From Acidimicrobiia bacterium (lineage in GTDB: Bacteria; Actinomycetota; Acidimicrobiia; Spongiisociales; ZC4RG35): 64,000 nt of DNA. Shown here one piece after another: positions 44,269-52,955 of the stretch; positions within the stretch are counted from its first letter, which is position 1, and every line of letters begins with the position of its first letter. Location of the stretch: assembly GCA_028284765.1 (NCBI GenBank), contig JANQRA010000019.1, forward strand, positions 1 through 64,000, read 5' to 3'. Below the pieces are notes generated by a model. That model did no database searches. It was not told where the DNA came from and saw only the letters and a program-made list of their open reading frames with translations. The translations under genes were made by a program, and so were the position numbers.

Positions 44269-45639
44269 TTACCCGCCGACTTCCTGAGCACCGCGCCGGC
44301 GGCTGAGCACGATTCCCGCTCCGATCACGGCCACAACCGCAACGGCACCGATTATGAGCAGTGCCATTGAACCGCCGTCGTCCTCGAGAGAGGCGATGGT
44401 CGGGAAGCCGGTTGGGTCGACTTCGATCACGAGGGACCCGGCCGGGTGGCTGAACTGCAACGGCTCCTCGAGGATGAGAGAGCCTTTGTCGGCGACCACC
44501 GCTATCTCGGCGTCGCCTTCGGGTCCCCCGATGGAGATCTCGTCGCCTATCTCGAATTCACTGGCGTCGATCTCGATGCGCGTGTCGCCTGCTTCTGCGT
44601 CTTCTTCGAGCAGCTCGAGGGCGCGGTTCGCGTACTCTTCGACCTCCTTCAGCTGCTGTCGGAGGTTGTTATTGATCTCGTAGAGCTCGATCTCGAGTTG
44701 CTCTTCGGCAGTGGCGGTTGGGAGCACGATGACACCCGCGACGTCCGGCACGAATCCAGCGGTGGAAGTGACCATTGCGACCCCACCGCCCAGCACCGCC
44801 ACGGGCACGCCATTGACATAGATCCGGTCCGAGCCTTCTACGACGAGGTTGCCTCGCACGGTCCGGTCGTTGACGCGGGCGACTGCGATCCCGTCGATTG
44901 TGACCGTCCGGTCGCCGGGCCCGAGCCGGTCTGGCGTGGCGGCGGAGGCGATGAACCCGCCGGTCACGGCAATCTGGTCGCGAGCCCATTCGGGGAGGTC
45001 GGCGCGGGTGAGAGCCAAGACGCCGCCCTCCGGGGCGTTGAGGTAGAGATTCCCGTCGCGTTCGATGACGCCGGGCTCGAGCACCGCTTCATCACCGCTG
45101 GCCGTCTCTTCGTCAGCGCCGGCGGTGGGTCGTACCTCCGCACCGACGAGCTCGAACTCTGGTCCGCCTGCCGGAGCCATCCCGAAGATCCGGTTGCCCT
45201 CGACATCGAGATGGAAACTCCCCTCGCTCGACGTGTTGGCGTGGGGATCTCCGTCACACGTCGTGGTGTGGTCGTTGTAGGAGTTGACGGTGAACTCGAT
45301 GCCGTTCCGACCCTGAACTCCGAACAAGCTCTCCACAAAGACGCCGGCACCGGAACCACCTCGCGTTGTGAAGTTCGAGCACGCATCAGACGGGCCCCAC
45401 TCGTAGGTGATGAACGCATCGATGGTGAAGGTGCCATCGGCAAGGCGGGTAATGCGGATGTTGCCTTCGATCGATTCCTTCAACGTCCCGTATGGAGGAT
45501 CGGTCGCAACAAGCTCGCCTTCCCACACCGCCTCCGATTGTGCTGTCGCCCCAGCGGGCACCCACACAACAACGGCTGCGATGAGACAAGCAAACAGCCA
45601 AACGGCGTGGCTATTCACAGTTCCGGGTCGTAACACCAT
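44269..45639 (-). CDS. Secreted, C-terminally membrane-anchored protein of unknown function
   Basis: About 456 residues if started at ATG 45639, where a hydrophobic signal peptide ends at ATAQS; the upstream part of the frame (to 45756) is not protein-like. The exported region is acidic, with beta-rich segments around 45-330, a coiled-coil-like helix (EEQLEIELYEINNNLRQQLKEVEEYANRALELLEEDAEAG region), a further small beta domain, then one transmembrane helix and the ending SRRRGAQEVGG. This is a single-pass surface protein. I do not recognise the family. Confidence 0.65.
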   Translation of the reverse strand: MVLRPGTVNSHAVWLFACLIAAVVVWVPAGATAQSEAVWEGELVATDPPYGTLKESIEGNIRITRLADGTFTIDAFITYEWGPSDACSNFTTRGGSGAGVFVESLFGVQGRNGIEFTVNSYNDHTTTCDGDPHANTSSEGSFHLDVEGNRIFGMAPAGGPEFELVGAEVRPTAGADEETASGDEAVLEPGVIERDGNLYLNAPEGGVLALTRADLPEWARDQIAVTGGFIASAATPDRLGPGDRTVTIDGIAVARVNDRTVRGNLVVEGSDRIYVNGVPVAVLGGGVAMVTSTAGFVPDVAGVIVLPTATAEEQLEIELYEINNNLRQQLKEVEEYANRALELLEEDAEAGDTRIEIDASEFEIGDEISIGGPEGDAEIAVVADKGSLILEEPLQFSHPAGSLVIEVDPTGFPTIASLEDDGGSMALLIIGAVAVVAVIGAGIVLSRRRGAQEVGG

Positions 45640-45789
45640 GAGGCCGGAGTATTCCACAGCGAAGTCATCGACTTTTGAAACCACCGGTCCGGCGGGTGAG
45701 AGACAACGCGCAAGAGTCGTTCGAGAAACTGCCACCCCGATGCTGGACCGAACCATTGGCAGTTCGGTCGCGAACGACGAAGCCCCGGT

Positions 45790-46989
45790 CTAAAGCTCCC
45801 GAACACCGGCTGCGGCCATAGCGAACGTCACTCCGAAGAGAACTGCTTGGTCGCCTTGTTGGACCATCCAATTCGCCAGCATGTGGGACTCTGCCACCTC
45901 AATCGGGATCTCTAGAGTCTGGGCGACGGTATACCCTCGAAGGTTGTCGACAACATAGAATCCGGCATCACTCATCGAGTTGAGATCAAAGTCTTGTAGG
46001 AGAGAATCAGCTAGGCCCCGGATTTCTTCGACTGGTCGACCGAGTTCGGCAAAAAGGCCACGCAGTTTCAGAAGGGCCTCGGTGACGGCCCACCCCCAAA
46101 CCATCAGGGTGTACATCCGTCTAGCGAACTCTTGACGAAACTCGTCGCTTCCTGCAGGCAGGGCTTGGTAAGCCCGCCGCGCATTCGCTTGGAACACTTC
46201 ATCGATCGGCTCCATGACATGCGCTTCGTCAGGCCGCAGACCGCCGAGGACCACCATGCGCGAGTCGTCTTGAAAGGACTCGAACAACCGGTGGAAACGA
46301 TCGGGGGCCCCTACAAAGTTGTGCGACTCCACATCGATCGTCACACTCAAATCGTCGACGGATTGTTCCACTAGCCCAGCATCTCTTTCCCGCCTCAACT
46401 CAGCGTTGGAGAGGTCCTCGATCGGTACCTGCGCTATCGGTGTTGTCTCCGGGGCGTCGTGCTCTTGGGCCGTTGCCACCGGGTCGTTTCTCCCCCATGC
46501 AGTGATGCCGAGGTCTTGAAGTTCATCATCCTGACGGCGTGAGAGACCAGCTGAAGAAGCGACCGAATCAGCGAAGGCCAGATCTCTTCGCAAGATGGCC
46601 CAACTTGGGAACATCGCAAAGAAGGATTCGGCTTCCAACTCCTCGGTCGTCACACCCTTGATCTTCGAGCCCCACCCCTTGCGACCCTCGGCAACGGTCA
46701 CATGCGCGTGTGGCTCGGCTTCAAGAAACAGGAGATTGGTTGCGTTCAATTCCAAACCCGTGAGAGAAGAGAGGGACAGCCTCGCCATGACCGGAGGAGT
46801 GGGATTCGGCCGCAAGAAACAGATGGCATCTTCTGTTAAGAAGAGGTAGTCGAACCCTCGACTCGAGCGCTCATGGCCAATCAACGAGTTTCCAGGAGCA
46901 CGAACACTTTGCTTCACGTCAGGATCGTGACCCATAAGCCTCAAAAACTCTTCGGCGGTCGCAGCAAATGACATTGACAAGGTGCACAT
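45790..46989 (-). CDS. Unknown cytoplasmic protein
   Basis: A 399-residue protein without signal peptide or obvious membrane span except a weakly hydrophobic C-terminus (VLFGVTFAMAAAGV). The N-terminal 110 residues look like a beta-rich PH-like or gradient-of-ligand domain (FDYLFLTEDAICFLRP, ARLSLSSLTGLELN), and residues about 200-395 are helical. I recognise no family. It may belong to the accessory block that follows. Start chosen at the first ATG; one at 46974 is possible. Confidence 0.6.
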   Translation of the reverse strand: MCTLSMSFAATAEEFLRLMGHDPDVKQSVRAPGNSLIGHERSSRGFDYLFLTEDAICFLRPNPTPPVMARLSLSSLTGLELNATNLLFLEAEPHAHVTVAEGRKGWGSKIKGVTTEELEAESFFAMFPSWAILRRDLAFADSVASSAGLSRRQDDELQDLGITAWGRNDPVATAQEHDAPETTPIAQVPIEDLSNAELRRERDAGLVEQSVDDLSVTIDVESHNFVGAPDRFHRLFESFQDDSRMVVLGGLRPDEAHVMEPIDEVFQANARRAYQALPAGSDEFRQEFARRMYTLMVWGWAVTEALLKLRGLFAELGRPVEEIRGLADSLLQDFDLNSMSDAGFYVVDNLRGYTVAQTLEIPIEVAESHMLANWMVQQGDQAVLFGVTFAMAAAGVREL

Positions 46990-47104
46990 TCCTCACATCC
47001 GAGGCAAACCCTCAAGGAGTCAACCGAGGTCGAGACGCAATGGCTGGCTAGTCCCTCAGGTAAATGTCGGCCCGCCGACGGTCACCCAGGGCGGTGTGAA
47101 TTTC

Positions 47105-47356
47105 TCAGCTGTTCTCCAGATTGTCAAGCCGCCAAACCAGCTTGACTCTCTCACTTGCAGCCAACCGAACCTTTTGCGTCGCAGACCCGAATGGGTTGGC
47201 CATCAATTCACCCGTATCCACCAGCGTGAGCTCCACTTTCAAGGGAACCCATCGATACTTCGGAACCAGCGCCGTAGTGACCGACCAAGGGTCACCACCC
47301 AGTTCAATCACATCTCCTTGCTGGATTTCGCGGGCGTGTATCAGCTTCGATTCCAT
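47105..47356 (-). CDS. Small beta-rich hypothetical protein
   Basis: An 83-residue protein that opens IHAREIQQGDVIELGGDPWSV, a KOW/SH3-like pattern as in EF-P N-domains or small DNA/RNA-binding regulators. Similar short proteins occur in mobile elements and actinobacterial accessory regions. Function unknown. Confidence 0.5.
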   Translation of the reverse strand: MESKLIHAREIQQGDVIELGGDPWSVTTALVPKYRWVPLKVELTLVDTGELMANPFGSATQKVRLAASERVKLVWRLDNLENS

Positions 47357-47425
47357 AGCCTTGCTTCAATCTATGGGTTATCGATCTTCACTGTACGGCA
47401 TCAGAAGTACCACCGTGGAGTACGG

Positions 47426-47698
47426 GTGGAGACAAGCCTTGACCTGGAATCCGGCAGGCCCCGAGTGGTCGTCGAGGCGAAAGCCGAGCACGACTGGGAT
47501 GCCACCGGTCGTGAGTTCGGTGCCGCCCTCCGAAACGACGTCGAGTTCATGGGCGGCCAGATGACGATTCCAGAGATGGTCGACGACGTCTACGAGTGGT
47601 ATCAGCAGCATCCACGTCGGCCTGCCCTTCGGCGTTCACCGACTTGGGATCTCATCCATCTGCTGTTCGGCGTGTGCTGTTTCAGCCCGGCACGGTAG
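47426..47698 (+). CDS. Possible small protein or gene remnant
   Basis: A 90-codon frame from GTG 47426, with GGAG five bases upstream. Its first 60 codons have high G/C at third positions and an acidic, helix-like composition (VVVEAKAEHDWDATGREF), whereas the end (after about residue 65) is not convincing. It may be the remnant of a larger gene. No family recognised; the 47357-47730 interval holds nothing else I can support. Confidence 0.3.
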   Translation: METSLDLESGRPRVVVEAKAEHDWDATGREFGAALRNDVEFMGGQMTIPEMVDDVYEWYQQHPRRPALRRSPTWDLIHLLFGVCCFSPAR

Positions 47699-47730
47699 GG
47701 CTCATCAACCCGACGCGACCCGACCTCACC

Positions 47731-48234
47731 TCAACCCCGCCGAAGGTTGGCGAAAGGCAGCGCGGAGTATTCGGAACGAAAGAGATCGAGGAGGCGTCGC
47801 TCCTCTCCAGCAGGGTCGGAACAGGCCCTGTAACAGACGAGCAACTCATCGGCCCCTGCGAGTTGCCACAGATACCTCCCTCCCCAATGGCCGATCGGCT
47901 CGCCCATGCCGAACCTGAGGTACTCATCAAGCCGGGTGCGTATTCCCCGTTTACCGCGCGCGCCGGCTTCAGCCTTCCCGATGTAGAGCACGTACGCGTC
48001 GTCCACCCATTTCGCGGCAAGGGCGTCGGCGCTCACTGACGGGTCACGACCCTTGAACCAACCTCCGGTGCTCCTGCTGAGGAAGTTGATCGGACCAAGA
48101 TCCTCTCTGAAGACGACATAGACGCCGGGCTGCGGCGACACCACTGCTCGACAGAAACGGATGTCTTGAATGGTCGAGAACCCCTCGAACCCCTCCTCTC
48201 GGAGCCAGACGGGTGTCAGCTGTCGCTCCTTCAC
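47731..48234 (-). CDS. GIY-YIG-like nuclease domain protein
   Basis: A 167-residue protein. PGVYVVFRE (about 35) and AYVLYIGKAE (about 81) give the GIY and YIG strands, followed by an arginine in RTRLDEYLRFG and a glutamate in DPAGEERRLL, as in the GIY-YIG catalytic fold. The insert between the two strands is longer than usual. Single-domain GIY-YIG proteins act in DNA repair, mobile elements or restriction; the adjacent Mrr-like protein makes a defence-related role conceivable. Confidence 0.68.
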   Translation of the reverse strand: MKERQLTPVWLREEGFEGFSTIQDIRFCRAVVSPQPGVYVVFREDLGPINFLSRSTGGWFKGRDPSVSADALAAKWVDDAYVLYIGKAEAGARGKRGIRTRLDEYLRFGMGEPIGHWGGRYLWQLAGADELLVCYRACSDPAGEERRLLDLFRSEYSALPFANLRRG

Positions 48235-48338
48235 GTCGGCTCCTGCTTGCGTAGGCCGGTCTTCCCGCTCACTTTCACGGTCGTGAAGAACGGGAGCGCG
48301 CTCAGAACAAGCATCACACCGGAGGATGCGCGCTTGGG

Positions 48339-48929
48339 TTACTGATTGTTGATCTCCTGTCGGAGCACAACCTCACCATCGAGTAGTCGCTCCACAGTCC
48401 ACCTGAAGATCTCGATGTCGATCCTTCCAATCGACCCATTGGACGTTCGCCGGATGATCCCGGTCCAGTCGACACCAAGAATCTCGTTGGTACTCCCGTT
48501 CGACCTGGTCAGCACCTGTCCGGCAAGAGGCATCACCTGCTCCTCCCACAGGCGGTCGAACTCGAGAGCCGTTCGCTCGCCAGGCTCGGGCGTTACGCGT
48601 CGAGTCCCGGGCACCGGCACGGGTACCTGCCGGATCTCAACCTGCAGCTTCTCAGCGACGCGTCGCGCGTCGTCCAGTACTCGGCCGTTCGTGGCGATCA
48701 TCATCTCCCCGCAGTTCTGGTGTGCGGCTGCGCCATGGAGCTGCATGACCATTTGGGCGTTGATGGGCCTGCCGTCGCCATACATCTTGACCTGGACACC
48801 GAGGCGTCGACCCGGCCGCTCACAGATGATGTCAAGCCCGAAGTCGCGATTGGGCGGAGTGACCCGAGCGGCCCAGCCCTCCGCTCGGAGGACATCGGCG
48901 ACGTGGTGCTCATACTCGGTTGGCTTCAT
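48339..48929 (-). CDS. Mrr-like restriction endonuclease domain protein
   Basis: A 196-residue protein whose first 95 residues match the Mrr-type PD-(D/E)xK fold: glutamate in EYEHHVADVL, aspartate in RDFGLDIICE and the QxK motif in LGVQVKMY. The C-terminal 100 residues are unrecognised. Mrr-type enzymes cut methylated or foreign DNA. It is transcribed toward the GIY-YIG gene with a gap of 104 bases; no methyltransferase is nearby. Confidence 0.72.
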   Translation of the reverse strand: MKPTEYEHHVADVLRAEGWAARVTPPNRDFGLDIICERPGRRLGVQVKMYGDGRPINAQMVMQLHGAAAHQNCGEMMIATNGRVLDDARRVAEKLQVEIRQVPVPVPGTRRVTPEPGERTALEFDRLWEEQVMPLAGQVLTRSNGSTNEILGVDWTGIIRRTSNGSIGRIDIEIFRWTVERLLDGEVVLRQEINNQ

Positions 48930-49084
48930 GGATTCGCCCTTGGGTCCACACCGTCGAAAGTAACAAGCGACACCGACGGATTCTGGTGTAGCTGGTCACA
49001 TTCGAACTGGGCCGATCGGGTGGGAGGAACGGGCCTTCGAGCCTTCCCCTTACTCCCGTGTCCCTTCATTTAGCGTCATTCTAA

Positions 49085-49103
49085 GCTAAGCTTCTCTCTT
49101 AGC
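49085..49103. promoter_or_regulatory. Inverted repeat upstream of fic
   Basis: GCTAAG (49085-49090) and CTTAGC (49098-49103), spaced by seven bases, end 28 bases before the Fic start codon. The position fits an operator bound by the Fic protein's own C-terminal winged helix or another regulator. Short arms make this tentative. Confidence 0.35.
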
Positions 49104-49131
49104 CTTCGCTTACAGGGATCGGAACCGAAGG

Positions 49132-50400
49132 ATGGCTGAACTCCTCCACCAACGATGGGAAGCCCGTTTTCAGGGCATGACCCGCCGCGATCGACGGGGC
49201 TGCAACTACGACGCCTACCTTCCCGATCCCCTCGCCGGCTGGGAGCTGACCCTCCCCGGCGACGTGGCCGCCGACATCGCCGATGCCGAAGCAGCGATCC
49301 GAGACCTCAACCAAGCCGGGACCACACACGTCAGCCTCGAAGGACTGGCGCGCTTTCTTCTCAGGGCCGAGTCCGTCGCCTCGTCGAAGATCGAAGGTCT
49401 CGACGCCGGAGGGCGTCGCCTCGTCGAGGCCGAAGCTCTCCTCGTCGAGAGTGGCGAAGCAGGCGACCGGGTCGCCGTCGAGGTTCTCGGCAATATCGCA
49501 TCCATGGAGTCGGCGATCACCTTGGCAGACCGACAAAAAGACATCACCCTCGCCGACCTCCTGGGAATCCATCAGACCCTGATGAAGCGCTCCCCAACCC
49601 CGGAGTTCGGGGGTGTCATCCGCAAGGAACAGAACTGGATCGGCGGCAGCTCATACAACCCGTGCAGCGCCACGTTCATCCCGCCTCCGGCCGAGTTCGT
49701 CAAGCATCTTCTGGAAGACCTCACGGTCTATGTCAACGGAGACGAGCACCCGGCGCTCGTACAGGCCGCCATCGCCCACGCCCAATTCGAGACCATCCAT
49801 CCCTTCGCCGACGGAAACGGGCGCTCGGGCCGCGCCCTTATCCACATCATCCTCCGCCGACGAGGCGTCGCCTCCGCCTTCGTCCCACCCATCAGCCTGG
49901 TCCTCGCCACCTGGGTCGATGACTACATCTCAGGGTTGACCGCGTTTCGTCACCTCTACCCAGCCGACAGCCCCGAGCGCTCGACTGCCGCCCGCGTCTG
50001 GCTTCGCACCTTCGCCGGTGCCGCGCTGCGAGCCTGTAACGACGCCCAGGCCTACGCCGCCGACATCGACGACCTAGTCGAACACTGGGGGGGCACACTC
50101 GGGACCGTCCGCAAGGGCTCGGCCGTGGATCTCCTCCTCGATGTCCTTCCCGGCGTTCCGCTGCTGACTGTCGAATCCGCCGCCCGCCTGACTGAGAGAT
50201 CCGACGTCGCCGCCGGCTCCGCAGTCAACCGCCTCGTCGAGGCCGGGATCCTCATCCAGCGCAACATCGAGAAACAGCGCTACCGGATCTTCGAAGCGCC
50301 CGAAGTGCTCGAGCTCTTCACATCCCTGGAGCGAGCCCTCGCCAGTCCAACGGGAGACACTGCGACCGAGCCACCCGTTCGACCGGTGCCGCGACGCTGA
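49132..50400 (+). CDS. Fic-domain AMP-transferase with inhibitory helix
   Basis: A 422-residue class II Fic protein. The core motif HPFADGNGRSGR is complete at 223-234, so AMP transfer from ATP to a target protein is expected. The inhibitory motif (S/T)xxxE(G/N) is present as SSKIEG (84-89), so activity should be self-restrained. Residues about 330-400 look like a winged helix (AARLTERSDVAAGSAVNRLVEAGIL), which may bind DNA. No separate antitoxin gene is needed. It is transcribed alone. Confidence 0.9.
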   Translation: MAELLHQRWEARFQGMTRRDRRGCNYDAYLPDPLAGWELTLPGDVAADIADAEAAIRDLNQAGTTHVSLEGLARFLLRAESVASSKIEGLDAGGRRLVEAEALLVESGEAGDRVAVEVLGNIASMESAITLADRQKDITLADLLGIHQTLMKRSPTPEFGGVIRKEQNWIGGSSYNPCSATFIPPPAEFVKHLLEDLTVYVNGDEHPALVQAAIAHAQFETIHPFADGNGRSGRALIHIILRRRGVASAFVPPISLVLATWVDDYISGLTAFRHLYPADSPERSTAARVWLRTFAGAALRACNDAQAYAADIDDLVEHWGGTLGTVRKGSAVDLLLDVLPGVPLLTVESAARLTERSDVAAGSAVNRLVEAGILIQRNIEKQRYRIFEAPEVLELFTSLERALASPTGDTATEPPVRPVPRR

Positions 50401-50517
50401 CTCTCGCTAGCGGCGGCCCGGAGCGGATCCGTGATGTCTTCGGCATCCTCATGGTCAAGCAGGGCGCCACTAGCCCGCCTGCAAGGGCACCGCCGAGCAC
50501 CGCAAGAAGGCTGTCCA

Positions 50518-51312
50518 TCACTCACCTGATTGGAGGTAGCCGGCTTGACGCAAGCGCCGCGTGACTTCCCGGATGACACGGTCGACGTCCGGTGGGTCTG
50601 CCATGTATTGGGATAGCTCTTTGGTCCAACGCTGCTGATACTCGGCGAGCCTCCTTTTGTACCGCTGCGGAAAATCACCTGGGTCGAAACCTCGGTGTCG
50701 GGTTTTGGCTTCGAAGTCAGCCGTGATCTCGCCTGGGTCGACGCCTGCATGCTCGAGGAGATACCAAGTATCAAATAGGTCGCGACACTGCAGGCGTTGC
50801 ATCATGGCTCGCAGCTTCTCAGCTGCCATCTCTGCCAGGGAGTAGACCCGCAGCGGTGGTGCCTCCGGCTGATCCTCGTACCTCTTGAGAATGGCTGAGT
50901 GATTGTCGTGGTCGATTACGAGTTCATTTTCGGCGATATCCAGTTTGATGAGACGCGGCTTCTTGGTTTCTTTGGGTCCGATGAACTCGATCGCGGCTGT
51001 CTCGCCGTCTTGGAGTCGAAGATGCGTTAGGCCGACACGATCGCGAGTCGCAGTCAAAACTTCTTCAAGGAGCTGTCGTATCTGTTTCTCGGAGGCGGTG
51101 GGGTCACGGTTGAGATCGATGTCAGCCGAATACCGGTAGTCGGGGAAGTGGCATAGGCGAAGTGCTGTTCCTCCCTTGAACTGGACATGGGCGTTGTCTG
51201 GGTGCAGTGCCAGGGAGACCATCACATGGGTCAGGACGTAGTCCCGCTCGACAACATCAGCATCGACGTTGTCTTCGTCCGCTCTCTTGGTGATCCGATC
51301 CAGTGTGAGCAT
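50518..51312 (-). CDS. AbiEii nucleotidyltransferase toxin
   Basis: A 264-residue AbiEii/Sav1-like nucleotidyltransferase, toxin of a type IV toxin-antitoxin and abortive infection system. FKGGTAL and RYSADIDL give the GG...DxD metal-binding motif of the fold; KLDIAENEL and AAEKLRAMMQR follow as in the family. The start at ATG 51312 lies six bases after the antitoxin stop; longer frames would overlap the antitoxin gene. Family members inactivate tRNAs by adding nucleotides. Confidence 0.88.
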   Translation of the reverse strand: MLTLDRITKRADEDNVDADVVERDYVLTHVMVSLALHPDNAHVQFKGGTALRLCHFPDYRYSADIDLNRDPTASEKQIRQLLEEVLTATRDRVGLTHLRLQDGETAAIEFIGPKETKKPRLIKLDIAENELVIDHDNHSAILKRYEDQPEAPPLRVYSLAEMAAEKLRAMMQRLQCRDLFDTWYLLEHAGVDPGEITADFEAKTRHRGFDPGDFPQRYKRRLAEYQQRWTKELSQYMADPPDVDRVIREVTRRLRQAGYLQSGE

Positions 51313-51317
51313 GAGAG

Positions 51318-52112
51318 CTATGACCGACGAACAGTGTCCAGGTCGGTGCTGGACCAGACCACGCGCGCCGCCGGATCGGTCCAATCAGACGGCTTCTTGA
51401 CCGCCGGGTCGGCACGCACATCCCGAAACCCGGCCTCAAGATCCGCAAGCAGGCCATTAGCCAACTGCTCGAGTCGCAGAACGCGCGCTATTGAACTGAG
51501 ACGCCGGCGAGCAGAGGGCTCGTTGAGTTTCGATGAGTACTCGACAACGACATCCACATCGACACCCGGTGCTGCCGTTTCAACAGCTTCGGCGAGCACG
51601 TCGAGCCCACCTACCAGCTCGACCCGCCGAGCTCCGTCGATCAGAGCTCGTTCGACGTCCGATACTCGCGCGCCATGACCGGCGTCGACCGCCCCGATGT
51701 CGACGAACTCGCGGCTCTCTTGTATGACCTGGAGCGGGCGGCCCGAAAGCTCCGGAACTCGCACCAGCTCGGGACACGCGACTTGGATTCTTCGAGTGGG
51801 ATGGATGGTCAGCCCGTGGAAGGCAAGGGCTGACCTGTAGCCGATGCGATGGGCCCTCTTGGAGAAGATCGCCGCGACGGCCAGTGCAGTCTCTTCCGCA
51901 GCGGCGGACGTCCCCAGTCGTCCAATCGGCCGGATGACGTAATGACCCCTGGTGACTCGGTCAACGAGACCTTGGTTGACCAACCTCGTAAGGAGGTTGC
52001 TAGCGCTCTGTTGTGAGAGATCCAGGATCTCCGCCACTTCGGAACTTGTGAACGTTTCCCTGCCTGACGCCACAAGGCGGTCCAGCATCTCAAGTGCCGG
52101 CTGTCTGACCAT
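51318..52112 (-). CDS. AbiEi-type antitoxin
   Basis: A 264-residue antitoxin. I choose ATG 52112 (AGGTG upstream, after the palindromes); the frame extends to 52163. The N-terminal winged helix (ETFTSSEVAEILDLSQQSASNLLTRLVNQGLV) is followed by the AbiEi-like domain with RIGYRSALAFHGLTIHPTRRIQV. AbiEi proteins repress their own operon by binding two inverted repeats, and two such repeats are present upstream. Confidence 0.85.
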   Translation of the reverse strand: MVRQPALEMLDRLVASGRETFTSSEVAEILDLSQQSASNLLTRLVNQGLVDRVTRGHYVIRPIGRLGTSAAAEETALAVAAIFSKRAHRIGYRSALAFHGLTIHPTRRIQVACPELVRVPELSGRPLQVIQESREFVDIGAVDAGHGARVSDVERALIDGARRVELVGGLDVLAEAVETAAPGVDVDVVVEYSSKLNEPSARRRLSSIARVLRLEQLANGLLADLEAGFRDVRADPAVKKPSDWTDPAARVVWSSTDLDTVRRS

Positions 52113-52128
52113 GCATACACCTAACTCT

Positions 52129-52159
52129 TCGTGAATACACGTTAAACGTGTATTCACGA
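52129..52159. promoter_or_regulatory. Palindrome 1 of the abiE operator
   Basis: Perfect 15-base arms around one central base: TCGTGAATACACGTT at 52129-52143 and its complement at 52145-52159. It lies 16 bases upstream of the antitoxin start. Half-site AATACAC is echoed in palindrome 2. AbiEi-type autoregulation through paired repeats is known in the family. Confidence 0.75.
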
Positions 52160-52190
52160 GCACTCAACTACGCCAGCCGATTCTGACCCA

Positions 52191-52221
52191 TCACTGATAC
52201 ACCCAAAGTGTGTATCAGTGA
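52191..52221. promoter_or_regulatory. Palindrome 2 of the abiE operator
   Basis: TCACTGATACAC (52191-52202) and GTGTATCAGTGA (52210-52221), 12-base perfect arms with a 7-base spacer. Its half-site GATACAC resembles AATACAC of palindrome 1, and the centres are 62 bases apart. The stop codon of the upstream gene (52215-52217) lies in one arm. Confidence 0.7.
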
Positions 52222-52640
52222 GAAGTGAACCGCAGACAAACCCATCTGAATCCGGATAGCTCCCGCCGCTCCAACCGGAGCGCTAGATACCCGGCGGCAA
52301 CGACACCGACAAAGGTGAACACGACGATCCAGGCACTGAGAATCGGGAGCTTGATGCCGGATTCGGTCACAACCGCGGATTCAGCGGCTGCGATGGGAGC
52401 CTCCACCAACGAGGTCAGCGGTGCGGGTGAAGTGGTCGAGGTCGTCGTTGCCGTAGGCGTAGTCGAATCCGTGGAGATCGCAGCCGGCGTGGGTGGTTCC
52501 GCCTCGAGCACCGACCACACCAGCCAGCGGGTGCCACGACGCACCAGGTCAAAATCCCAATCAAGGACCTGCAAGCCAGTCCAACCAGCCCGACAGAAAC
52601 ACTCTCGGCACTGTTGGGGGCACTGACTGGCGGCACTCAA
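52215..52640 (-). CDS. Small membrane protein with Cys-rich N-terminus and Thr/Pro linker
   Basis: A 141-residue frame. Residues about 50-80 are a Thr/Pro/Ser-rich linker, then a clear single transmembrane helix (LSAWIVVFTFVGVVAAGYLAL, about 101-121) followed by basic residues. The N-terminal 20 residues hold four cysteines, but the start is uncertain and this part may not be translated. No family recognised. It ends inside operator palindrome 2 of abiE. Confidence 0.4.
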   Translation of the reverse strand: MSAASQCPQQCRECFCRAGWTGLQVLDWDFDLVRRGTRWLVWSVLEAEPPTPAAISTDSTTPTATTTSTTSPAPLTSLVEAPIAAAESAVVTESGIKLPILSAWIVVFTFVGVVAAGYLALRLERRELSGFRWVCLRFTSH

Positions 52641-52677
52641 CGTCGGATCGGCTGTTCGACATCGAATACGTTGTGGG

Positions 52678-52950
52678 TCAGACCTGCTCTACGACCTCGC
52701 CGTATCGTTGCTGAGCAGCCTGAGCCGAGGTTCCGAGGATCTCCCCAATCTTGTTCCAAGAGATCCCAGCAGCTCGAGCCGTCACAATTGAGTCGACGAT
52801 CTGACGCTCACTCCGAGCTCGGTTCAAGGCAGCCCGCTGCAGGAGATACTCCCCTACAGGGCGTTCGTCCGCACCGTCGGGCTCGTACTCCTCGAAACGG
52901 CGAGCCAACTCGTTGGCGTGATCAAGGATGTTTTGTATGGATCGGGGCAT
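52678..52950 (-). CDS. Small HTH protein, probable antitoxin
   Basis: A 90-residue protein; ATG 52950 follows GAGGTG six bases away, while a GTG at 52959 would overlap the toxin-like gene. The C-terminal 40 residues hold a helix-turn-helix (IVTARAAGISWNKIGEILGTSAQAAQQRYG), the N-terminal part is helical. It is directly downstream of the small gene at 52956 and is probably its antitoxin and repressor. Confidence 0.65.
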   Translation of the reverse strand: MPRSIQNILDHANELARRFEEYEPDGADERPVGEYLLQRAALNRARSERQIVDSIVTARAAGISWNKIGEILGTSAQAAQQRYGEVVEQV

Positions 52951-52955
52951 GACGA

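Noticed and set aside
50318-50521. Small hydrophobic frame starting at the AbiEii stop (MDSLLAVLGGALAGG...)
   Set aside because: Its second half is antisense to the end of fic and the composition fails after about 25 residues; not enough to call a gene.
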